Positions 1 through 64,000 of a stretch of 64,000 nucleotides of DNA are shown here, in pieces. The first letter of the stretch is position 1. Every line of letters begins with the position of its first letter. Source of the DNA: Callaeas wilsoni (Eukaryota > Chordata > Aves > Passeriformes > Callaeidae). A model generated the notes under the pieces. That model saw only the letters and a list, made by a program, of their open reading frames with translations. It had not been told where the DNA came from and searched no databases. Location: positions 186,001 through 250,000 of the forward strand of contig VWPU01009593.1 in assembly GCA_013398955.1 (NCBI GenBank), in the 5' to 3' direction. The position numbers and the translations under genes are program-made.

Positions 1-2063
1 TCTTCAAAAGTCTGGCCCTTAAGTGCTTTGTTGGAACAGTGTCAATGCTAAATGTATATACAGTTTTCAAATGTAACTATTATTTTAGGCTCAAATGTTT
101 CTCTCCAAATCAATTTGCAACTCAATTAGGTTCTGGCTAATTCATATTTAAGCCAAGTTTGCAGGGGGAAAAAAAACAAACCGTTAAAAATTATTGGGAT
201 TTGTCCAATGAAGATACTGTTTTGGAGTGCCAATGGGAAATAATGAGAGAATTGTTCATAAAACAATTTGTTTAAAAAGTATTAAATAATTTTTCATCTC
301 TTTTTATACCCTTATATATGTGTCACTCATAAGAGATCATATCTACAGGGATTTTTTCTGTGCTAAGTGACTGTTTCTGTCACCTTTAATGCAAACCTGC
401 AAGGAGGGAAATTGCAAATGGCCAAGCCATGCTGCATCCCACCACTTCTGCTCATAGCTGTGCCCTTGGATTAAGTGCTTGTTTGCACACAAAACTAACA
501 GATTTGAAGAAGGCAAATTCGAAGGTTCCCTGCAGCCCTAAAAACAAATATTTTTTATATGAGTATGTATGTACACATACATGCAAGGACACATATACAT
601 ATGTGAGAGAGAGAAGGAGAGAACAAACTGAAAGATAATTAAGACAGGCCCCTTTTCGCCTTGGTAACTAAGGCAGATGTACTGTAAGTGGGTCAAATGT
701 GCTGTTACATGCTTTAAACTAGTGTCTGCTGTGCATTAGACTGCTCAGAGAATGGTTTCAGGATTTCCTGCCCCTCCCAACCCCCCTCGACTTACCTTTC
801 CTCCCCTTTCCCTTCATCTCACTCTATCCTCTTACAGTCAAAACTCTTAGGCATATACTCAACCCATATCCCCAAGTATAGCTCCTGTTCACCTAAACAA
901 TAATTTTCTGGGAATTAGAACTTGGTGGGGAGCACAAGATTTAGCTCTACTCTAGCTCCTCAGTTACTCTGACCCTCCTGGATAAAGAATTACCCACCTG
1001 CTTGTTGTTTATAGCAGTGAGGTCTTAAGGAAACCCTACAATTGCTTGAACAGAAAATGAAGCTAATAAATTATATGGATTAAACCAGCCTGTAGGTTCT
1101 CTGATTTTATGTTTTGACCTTCTTTTGGTTATTACCTTTTTCATCAGCAGTTTTTCCTCTTTATGAGCACACTGGATTTATACATTTGTCTTTGCAAGCG
1201 TACCCCAGACTAGGAGAAGCTGAAAATTTACTCCATGTTCTCGTCCTTCTGAGGTGGCACAATTTATCAAGGCTATTTTCCTAACCTTTCATGATTTTTG
1301 GGACATTCAGAAAACAAAGTGGAAAAGAACAAGGCACTGTGTTTTGAATGTGCAACATGGCTTGCATCTGTAGAGAGGTTTTCACACGGGCAGTCCCTGT
1401 AAAAAAGCATTAGGGACTAATATCAGCAAAACAGAGAAGGGTAAAAGATGCATGTATTTGCACAGGAAGGTTATGTTAGATTACATGTTTTTCTCCCTTG
1501 TCCCTGCCATGCTCAGAGGCCTTTCTGACTCTGTTGCTTGTGTCATCCCCAAAGCTTAGTGAGGACCAGGCAGAGGTTTTCAGGGGGTCTGATGTTCTCA
1601 GCTCACCCTGCTGTAGAGGGCAGGGGAGGTTGGAGAGAATTTAACATTATGCCTTTGCCATATTCTCTAGGGGCATCAGCATCACACTGTCATCTCTTCC
1701 TGTGCCCAAGGCTGACCCACCTTTGGGCAGGATGGATGCTGGAGCCATCAGCTGCTGCAGACCTTGGTGGTCTGCACCTGCAGTACATGCTCACATCAGG
1801 AGGAGTTTTGGACTCTTTCAGGAAAAAAGGATGCCAAGAGCTGTAATTCAGATATCTCTGCTGCTTTTCCGTCCTCCATCTCTCATATGCCTGTCTTACA
1901 AGAGTCAACTTTTTAAGTATATGCATACATAATTACCACTACTAGCGGTAGTTACAATCGCTGCTGTCTGGCTAATGCTCTGGCTAAGAAGTGTTCAAAT
2001 TTGCTAAGAGGATTTTATGCCTGTGAGGGTGAAACCGGGTTGATTTAAAAATTTCTCTTTCAG
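1..2063 (+). other. AOAH intronic sequence upstream of exon A
   Basis: Presumed intron. No exon with the GDS nucleophile block and no other AOAH exon was recognised. A short purine and TATG-rich simple stretch occurs near 555-625. Short open frames here have no recognisable similarity. Confidence 0.7.
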
Positions 2064-30767
<28,704 letters not shown>

Positions 30768-30990
30768 CTTCCAAACTGCCAGAGCCCTCGCATGATTTAT
30801 GGTGGCCCTTCCACGAGTCAAGATGATTAAAGGCACACACAAAAAAAAAGGGGGGAGGGGAAGTTATCAGAGGCAGTAGCAGTGGACATAACACAAGAGC
30901 ATTCTTTTCAGTTTGTATCTCACCTGCACAAGTAGGCTATGCTTTTTCTGTGGAGCTACAAAAATAAAAATCAAAGGATAGCTGCCAGCT
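30768..30990 (+). other. AOAH: AOAH 3' untranslated region (probable)
   Basis: Sequence from the stop codon to just past the first canonical AATAAA at 30963-30968. It includes an A-run and a G-rich stretch near 30840-30860. The 3' end is inferred; a longer form using a later signal is possible. Confidence 0.6.
30963..30968 (+). terminator. AOAH polyadenylation signal
   Basis: AATAAA 196 bases after the AOAH stop codon, with T-rich sequence starting about 55 bases later (31024 on). It is the nearest canonical hexamer. Usage is inferred and has not been checked against transcripts. Confidence 0.55.
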
Positions 30991-33900
30991 AGACCATTTA
31001 TTGTACCAGTTTGAAAATTCGTATTTCTTTTTTCCATATATAGCAAACTCCTACCCCTCTTTTTTTTTCCTCCTTCTGGAGAACATTTCTAGGCTTTCTA
31101 TTTGTACTGTTTCAACAGTTAATCTGATCCCAAAAGGAGAGGGGGGGACCTCAGACTCATTATGTTGCTATAAATTGTGTGTATGTAATTGCCTTGACTG
31201 TCAATACATTATTTAGCTGCTATTTGCTTATTAAAGTGTGCCAGGAATAACAAGGCACTACAGTTTTGATGTGCCTGGCAGCATCAGCACAGGCTGACTG
31301 AGCACAGGTTCTCTTCCCCCGTTAATAAGGTATTAGGTTGACAATACTTCATGTATTTAAAGCAGTTTGCCTCTTCAACCTGCAATGTATCTTTGCTTTT
31401 TTTGCTTCCTAAGAAATATAATATGCCCAGTCCTATGTCTTTTACAGGCATGGCCGAGGGAATCACTGAAAATACTGGGCAGCCCTTACTTCATAGGCAG
31501 ACTTGAAGATAGAGAATGACTGTGTTTTTTCACCAGATTATCCAATGCTCTTAGGAAACTAAAGAAATATTTAAAAATTAGAGACACCTCTACCCTACTC
31601 GCAACCTTACTGGTGATGGAGGGATCAGAGAGCATAAAATGGCATTAATTACAGGCAGAAAAGATCTGGTAAATAGCAAGCATTAACATGACATGACTAA
31701 AACCCACCCCAACAGCCCAAAGGTCAGGTAGAGTTGATCTGCTCCTTGTTCTGAGCACAGCCCTTGCACAAGGCTGTGTCACACGTGAGGCAGCTCTTGG
31801 GCTGTGGTCCAAACCCAAGGATAGGGCCTGGCTCTAGGACATACACCCACTCAGCATTTTGAACATGACTTGGCTAATATTATTTTGATTGAAGCATGTA
31901 TTGTTGCTTTCCTAGATCCTGTTCCTTTTTTTAGAGTACAGTCAATGCTGTGTCTTTTATTAAGATATTAAGATAGAATTTAAGATAGAAATTCCTTTGG
32001 GATGACTGCTAACACTTAAGTAAATATTCAAGTCACCTACTTTAGGAAACCAGAAGGGAATACATTCCTTAATTGAATGATACTTGTTAATAAGGCCCCA
32101 ATTCATTCAAGGCATTTAGATGTTACCAAAATATTCGGTCTCCCAAGGAATAGTTTCAGCTCCAGAGAGGCATGCCTGGGGAAGACTATTTAGCATTAGA
32201 AGAAAAAGGAAATCTCCCTGCTTCCTGTAGAAATTCTCTTCAAACAACATAACATTCCACGTACCCTGGACAGGTAAAGCACCTCCTATTTTTTTATTAC
32301 CTATTCAAGACTCTTATCTTTCATTAAATACAACACAAGGACAGAAATAAGTGCATCCACATGTTTTTACTATGGCCCAAGTACAACACAGGCAATAATT
32401 ACAGAATATCAGATTATTTTCTCTACATCAACATACAGAAGTGTAGTAATTAAAAGGGGGAAGGGAGTTGTGTTTAGAAGCCTAATTTTCAAGGCAATTT
32501 CTTTGCAAATTATTGTATTTCATTTGAGGTTGGGATTTAATAACACCAATTAGGAGTTTTACAAAGTAGTAAAACTGAAATTTCCTCAGCTAAAATAAGC
32601 TTCATTGCCCAGAGCTAAACATTTTTCTCTTGCAGACTTTCTTACTTGTGAACTTCTTGAGTTTCTGAACAATGGGTAAAAAAAAAGAAAGGTTTCTTAT
32701 AAAATTAGAACATCTTTTCAAAGACAACCTGAAACCTCCATAGCCGAATCCCAAAGCAAAGCCCTCAGGTTTGCCCAGTACAACTGCTCCATGCTAGATA
32801 CAGGGTCTCTGAGGGACACCAAGGAATGGGCTTGTCCCTGGCTGAAGGCACACTACACAAAGCGCAAGCCCTCGTACCTCAAGGTGAGCTCTGCAGCTCC
32901 AAATCAAGCTGCATGCAGAAATTTGATTTGTAACTCATGCAGTAACTATCTATCTGCAAAGAAAGATGAATTTTGGGACTATTAAGCCATCAGCTTTTAC
33001 AACCACTATGTCTCTCTATTATTTCAAATGCAAAAAACAGCTGAAAATCTGCACCCCCAACCATCAATCACTTACCCATATCACTCTAAAAATACATGTC
33101 CTGTATTTAAAAAACGCTGCTGAAAAAGCTTACTTATGCTAAAGTGGTGACAAACTATGAATTCTAGTCTATTCCATTAGGTTAACTGTCTCCTAGTACT
33201 TAGGCTGGTTGAAGTTGAAAAATGCATGGGGAAAAGAGAAACAGGAAAACAAAGTTTCTCTTGAAAAGCTAATTATAATTCCATGCAATTCAAAGTTTAT
33301 TAGCAGTGTGTATTTCTAGAAGGAATGGTCTGTCAAAGGTCTTTTCTGGGGAGTCAGAGCATGTGAATACAGGAGGGATTATGTCACTGGCTGGGTCCAG
33401 CACACTGCACATGGGAAGGTTCTCTTGATGTTACTCTGCAAAAGGTTTTTACAAAATTTAAAGCTTTGCTTGAAATCAGACAGTAAGAACTCTTTCTGAG
33501 GTATAGAACATCTAAAGTTACCTGAAGCTATTTGAATTCATGCAGTCTGGCTTCTTCACAAAGGATCTGCTCCAAACGTGGAAAAAATAAGTCACCATTG
33601 TTGCAATCTCTTTCACTGCAAAGCCTTTAAAGAGCTGAGGAACATGGGAGAGGAGGAGGTGGTACCCAGCAGTGCCAGCCAGGAAAGCCGGAAGCACAGG
33701 CTTCCTGCTAAGCTTGCATCCCATGCTTCTGCTGGCTGCAGGAGCCCATGTCCTCACCACTCATAGCTTGTGCCCAGAACTCACCACACAGGTCAGCTTT
33801 TCAAGCTTAACAGCACCTGTTGCACTTTATACCTTTTCCTTTATGAGAAGTTTTTCTTGGGCCGTGAACAAACACGGATTGATTTCTACAAGGGATAATA

Positions 33901-34350
33901 GCCCAATTAGCCCAAATAAAAACGTTCCCTTGAATATCATCCAGTTCTGTTCTTAACTTTCTATGGACTCATTTCATAATGTGAAGTTTAATGACTTTTA
34001 ATGACTTTTAACACACCAATGCAAGTTTAAGAAGACAGCCTACCACATATCCACTGATGAAATTTGCTCTTGCACTGTGCCCATGTTGTGTTATTCTGCT
34101 GCCATGTCTCTGTCACCAAAAAAAAAAAAACAGAACCAAAGAACCATCTCTCCTCTTCATATTTGATGAGCTGCTGCACATGGACAATCTGGTCTCCCAC
34201 TACAAAATTCAGTGCTAGCTACGTCCAAGGCTTCACATTATCAAGTGGATTTCTGGGATATATGTAAAAGAATAGAATCCTTTCTTACACACTGTGTGGA
34301 GTCCAGCTTTTCTTCAGCCAACAAGTTAGTATCTCAAATGCATAGATGAC
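30991..34350. other. Intergenic spacer between converging AOAH and ANLN 3' ends
   Basis: About 3.4 kb with no recognised exon, RNA gene or CR1 copy. It contains T and A-rich stretches, an AATAAA on the + strand at 33914-33919 and a small direct repeat at 33990-34010. The limits depend on the inferred poly(A) sites. Confidence 0.7.
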
Positions 34351-34354
34351 ATTA

Positions 34355-35627
34355 TGAAAAAAGCAGGAAGGGTTTTATTTTTTATTTTAAATGAATAAAA
34401 TAAATCTCAATACATAGTTTTGAAATATTCAAAGACATCAGAAAAGAAAACGAAATTTAAAAGCAAGTACAGAAAGGGCAGAAAGAAAACAGTATAAGCT
34501 AACAATTTAGTGTTTCGAGTGTGAATATATAACAGCAATAGCAATCTTTCCACTATTGCATTCCTCGTGAAGTAATGAGCTGGTATTTCAATATGCTCCG
34601 TGAAAAGCAGTGAAAACTGCAAGTTTTAACTGAGAAATGTTGCCATTTTCATGATGAGTCTGAAGTACTATTTTTAATGCATTTGTGGACATGTCTATCA
34701 AGGGGAGGAAGATCCATTCTTTCAGCCAGCAGAGTATTAGTTGGTACATAGCAGCTTTGTAAAGTCTTATTATTAAACAAAACAAAAAAAGGGCACTTTT
34801 ACAACCTATTAACCTATTCCTTGCTCTCAAATGGAGAATTCTGACTTGTAAAAACCACAAGTCCCAGGAAATACTGATGTATACAACCCTAAACCTAAAT
34901 TTTTCTGTTTGATCATTTTTTATATAATGGTCCTAACAAAAATATTCAAGACCTTCCATTTCTATCAAAGTGCAATATACTGCATACGTAATTCCACACC
35001 TGCAAATCACATAATGTACATGCCATGCACTTATCCATACTAGCTTGTATGAGAAATTGCAAAAGTAGTATGAATATGTTGTGCATGTCTTTTGTTCTGA
35101 CCACAAGGATGCTGTACAAGCAGAAATACCTATACTGCATGTTGTAGAATAAAATTGAGTAGTTACTTCTATGCCTGATCATTACAAAAGAACCCCAACA
35201 AATGCTACAACATTATATCTTGTGCTTCAGCAGCATCCCTGTTAGAGTATTTTGAACTATTGTTTCTTTCAGGGAGCTGAGTTACCTAGAAACCTTGTCT
35301 TTCACTAGCTAGTGCCTCTCTTCCTGCCCTGAAGTGTGATTTCCTGCAATAATTTAGTTGTTTAAAGGAGAGAATGCACCCAGCTAGAAGATTTCCAAAA
35401 AAGGAGTTATATAAATAATTAGCACATTTAGAAACAGCTAATTGCTTCCTACTGTACTCAAAACTAGGAAGTAAAAAGGTTTTAAAATTTTTAAAGTGAA
35501 ATAAAAATACTGCATAACATAGTCCTGTATAATGTTAAATACCCTCTCAAACTTAAAGCATAAGTGACCCAGAGGACTTCCCACGTTTCCATTTAAATTC
35601 TTTCCCTGTGTAGCTCCCTTCCAGAGT
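34355..35627 (-). other. ANLN: ANLN 3' untranslated region (probable)
   Basis: AT-rich sequence between the ANLN stop and the paired poly(A) signals, about 1.27 kb. No further exon and no interspersed repeat was seen. Several TAAAT cores on the + strand are ATTTA on the transcript, which could be AU-rich elements; none forms an obvious cluster. Confidence 0.6.
34374..34386 (-). terminator. ANLN polyadenylation signals (two AATAAA on - strand)
   Basis: The + strand shows TTTATT at 34381-34386 and 34374-34379, that is, two AATAAA hexamers seven bases apart on the ANLN strand. They lie about 1.25 kb past the ANLN stop codon, similar to the usual length of the anillin 3' UTR. Use is inferred. 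Confidence 0.6.
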
Positions 35628-61150
<25,523 letters not shown>

Positions 61151-61219
61151 GGCTGCTGCTGCCCGCGCAGGGTCCGCTGGCCAGGAGCGGCCGAACCTCC
61201 GCCCCAACCGCTACCGGGA

Positions 61220-61225
61220 TTTGAA
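61220..61225 (-). promoter_or_regulatory. CHR-like element
   Basis: TTTGAA on the + strand (TTCAAA on the ANLN strand), 70 bases upstream of the ANLN ATG, next to a GC-rich GGGCGC. CHR elements bind DREAM and MYB-MuvB complexes in promoters of G2/M genes, of which ANLN is one (family knowledge). Function here is inferred. Confidence 0.5.
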
Positions 61226-61305
61226 TTTCAGCGCCCGCCGCGCGCAGGCACCACGGGAACAGGGGGTGGTGCGCGCACGTGGGCGTTGATTGACAGGAGC
61301 GCGGC

Positions 61306-61310
61306 CCAAT
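61306..61310 (+). promoter_or_regulatory. CCAAT box
   Basis: CCAAT on the + strand (inverted, ATTGG, relative to ANLN), about 80 bases upstream of the CHR-like element. NF-Y sites near CHR elements are common in G2/M promoters, though the usual spacing is closer. It could equally serve a divergent transcript. Confidence 0.45.
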
Positions 61311-61453
61311 CCGGCAGCAGCTGGTGGCGCGCGCCCGCCCGCCCGCCCGGAGGAACTGAGGGCTCTGGCGGCGCCGCCGGGGGGCGGCCCTGCTTTCCCG
61401 GCTCTGGGATGGAATATCCTGGCTGCACCGCCGGGTTCTGCGTGTGACCCTGT

Positions 61454-61501
61454 CTGCCGCCCTGCCGCCCTGCCGCCCTGCCGCCCTGCCGCCCTGCCGC
61501 C
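61454..61501. repeat. CTGCCGCC tandem repeat, six perfect copies
   Basis: Six uninterrupted 8-base units (48 bases) about 300 bases upstream of the ANLN start. It creates the Ala/Pro/Cys and Gly/Arg-rich open frames seen here, which are not genes. Confidence 0.97.
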
Positions 61502-61554
61502 CAGGGCTTCCTTGTGTTCCGTGGCCCGAGTCCGTCCAGCCATGGCTGCCCTGT

Positions 61555-61800
61555 CGCAGAATTTGTTTGGAAAAGGCCCCCGAGATCATCGCGTCCAACC
61601 TGTGACCGAACACCGCCATGTCGACCATGCCATGGCACTGAGTGACACGTCCAGTCTTCCCTTAAACACCTCCAGGGATGGTGACTCCACCACCTTCCCG
61701 GGGAGCACATTCCAATGTGTAATCACTCCTTCTGTGAAGAAATTCCTCCTCATGTCCAACCTAAACCTCCTGTGGCACGGCTTAAAGACTATATCCTCCA
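61555..61800 (-). mobile_element. CR1 retrotransposon fragment upstream of ANLN
   Basis: Read on the + strand it shows AACACCTCCAGGGATGGTGA, CTCCACCACCTTCCC, GTGAAGAAATTCCTCCTCAT and GTCCAACCTAAACCTCCTG, the complement of a CR1 3' region. About 245 bases, no coding capacity. Its right end is uncertain. Confidence 0.88.
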
Positions 61801-64000
61801 ATCCTCACCTTCCCTCTCCTCCTCACTGACAGCCCCTCTTCGAAAAAAGAGGCTTTTACCTCCTTTACAGGCAAGCAGAGAATAGTGCCTGGTTAATCAC
61901 ACATCTTGATGCAGCTGCTCAGTAGGAATGTGCCCTGAGCCTGGAAGATTAATTTTTCACCTGGCGTTGGCATGGAAATGTCAGTGGCAAACGATTTTTG
62001 TGTGACGCAGTCAATGGAGAGGATATCCAGTGCAGCTGTGAAACTTGCTGGTCCTTCTCATGGTTCTTGAGCTTCTCCTCGTACGACAGCCTGTGGGTCT
62101 CATGAAGCCTCACCCACCACTTCCTGCAGCTGTCCCCTGCACCATTTCACTGGCAGGCCTTTCTCAGTAGATACAGAATTAGCAGAGACCCACTGGTTGC
62201 TAAGGTTCACTCCTTGCTATTCGTGCACCATCCCAAACTTCCTTCCCATACGTGTTTTGAGCACAATCACAAATACAGCTTATGTTTTTCATCTCTGCCA
62301 TTGCCCTTGGGAGACTGCTATAGGCTTGCCTGCCCAAATGAATAAACCTTGTCAAATTTCCAGTCTATCCATACATATTTGCAACCCTTTATACCTTTTT
62401 ACTTGTAGGCAAATAGTGTTCATTGCCTTGCATGAACGCCCTTCTTCACTAGTGCTGTGCTTCTTGCCTCTTCGATTATTTATAGGCAGCAGTCTTTTCT
62501 TCTTCCAGCCTTTACTTTGGCTTGCTAAACAAACCAACACTCTTCTAATTGTCCCTCATTAAAAAATCTTTCCAGTGTCTTATTTGCAAACAGCACGGCA
62601 TCACTGTGCAGCAGAATCTAAAAATGCAATATCAAATAATACTTTTCTGAAGAAATCTTCAAGACTGGACACTCTGGCAAACAAATATCTCTACAATGTT
62701 TTCAGGTAAACATGGGTTGGAGCAGTCCGATGTCCAGCAGCAGAACTCGCTCACACACCAGGCAGAAAATTGGGACTTAACAGATGGGACTTGTCGCTCA
62801 TTCATAATCTATGAACCAGCCTGTTCAGTGGTAAGAAAGAACAGGCTTTATTTCTTTCAAGAGAAACTAGGTTTAGCTGTCACTGGTAAATAATAGAAAC
62901 ATTCCTTTAATGGAGCAGGAAAACACCAGAAGACAAAATAGCCAATATGGAGCTCAAAGTCATTGCCAGAAAATAGAAAGAATTACCATTAAGTCCTTTC
63001 TTTCTCCTGCCCTCCCAAAGGAAGAAAAGTTGTGCACAATTTGAGCCCTTTAAATAGTACAGAATTACTGCAATCTAAACATGCATTCTGCTTTACATGT
63101 GGGTCTGTGAGATTTCTATGGTGCAGCTCCATCTGTGCTTCGTGCATTTCCAAATGTGGCTCCGTCCATGGCTGGTGTCTTTCAAATGACACAGCATAGC
63201 ACATGATGCTCAGCCTGGGGGCCGATGGAGTCGGGGTGGCTAAACTGTCAGTGTACATAGTGATGTGTAAATAAGACTGACATATGCTAATTATTATTAT
63301 TTTAAAAAGAGGAAAATAGTGATTCCTAATCTGTGCAATAAATTTCTTGTAAAATATATTTCTATGCAGTGTACTCTGAAAAAATGAAATGGAGATTCCT
63401 AGGAGTGTATAACTGCTTAAATCAATGCAGTATATATGTGACAAATGTCCTTCCCTTTTGCTCTCTACAGAGCCAATAATTTCTTCATAATTTCGATCCT
63501 GACTCATCGAGGTCCTGCTAGAAATAAATAGAATACTGAGTTTCTCATCTTGTCAAGGAACTATGTCTGTCTTCCAGGAACCAGTGGATAGTAAATATAT
63601 CTTATCCTTTTATCACTCTAAGGAGCCAAGGAAAGTCAGTCATTTTCAGGAACTGTGCTATAAAAATGAGGTCTGTTGTCTGCATAGTGGTGAGGGTACA
63701 GCCCGTAGCAATGGAATATGCAGTTGGAGTTACATTTTTCTTAATAAATTAGTAAAACTATTTCTACAGCAACTTACTGGAAAAAAACATCGACTGATCT
63801 TTTACAAATGTGAAGGCACAAAGAAAAAGAGAGGGAAAGAAAGGAATGTCACGTGAAACCAGCAGAACAACGAGCCAGTTCTGCCTGTTCAACAGCTCTT
63901 TACTTTATGCCAGACTTGCATTCAAAAATTATGAATCACACCCTTCACTATCTCCTCCCTTCATATGATATGGTTTAAGATTTCTTCTTGCCAGGTGTAA
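61801..64000. other. Upstream flank of ANLN, no gene seen
   Basis: AT-rich sequence with no exon that I can support on either strand. The 172-codon - strand frame at 62989-63507 has no recognisable domain and no plausible start or splice context. Confidence 0.7.

Noticed and set aside
62989..63507. A 172-codon - strand open frame upstream of ANLN
   Set aside because: AT-rich, Ile/Ser/Tyr-heavy composition, no known motif, no promoter-like sequence near its start.

Overview
The window is vertebrate nuclear DNA, most likely from a bird. The evidence is GT-AG introns, several copies of the avian and reptilian CR1 non-LTR retrotransposon (sense near 6.3-6.6 kb; antisense near 24.5-25.1, 58.7 and 61.6-61.8 kb), and two orthologues that are also neighbours in mammals. 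Both genes are compact. The species cannot be named from the sequence alone, and a non-avian reptile is a less likely alternative.

Left half, + strand (2064-30767): the last ten coding exons of AOAH, acyloxyacyl hydrolase, the secreted lipase that removes the secondary fatty acyl chains from the lipid A of bacterial lipopolysaccharide. The exons join in one frame (882 nt, 293 residues plus stop). They include the Gly-Asn-Asp block and the Asp-x-x-His block of the SGNH hydrolase fold. The saposin-like N-terminus and the Gly-Asp-Ser nucleophile block are not in the window and should lie upstream. The introns hold one sense CR1, one antisense CR1, a very long TTTC microsatellite and otherwise unremarkable sequence.

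Middle (about 30990-34350): a 3.4 kb spacer between two converging 3' ends, with no gene seen.

Right half, - strand (61150-35628): a complete anillin gene, ANLN. It has 24 coding exons whose phases all match, 3306 nt and 1101 residues plus stop. Anillin is the actin, myosin, septin and RhoA scaffold of the cytokinetic ring. The Cdh1 destruction box, the myosin and actin-binding region, the anillin homology domain and the C-terminal PH domain can all be read. Its start lies in a CpG-rich promoter (about 60640-61510) with a CHR-like element and a CCAAT box, which fits a G2/M-regulated gene. Beyond the promoter (61.5-64 kb) there is an antisense CR1 and no supported gene.

The two genes are syntenic neighbours, not a pathway: one acts in innate lipopolysaccharide detoxification, the other in cell division. 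I found no undescribed system. The observations most worth a second look concern splicing (tiny exons, 80-bp introns, tandem acceptors, a pyrimidine tract beside a small exon), the ANLN promoter, and a short duplicated intronic element.
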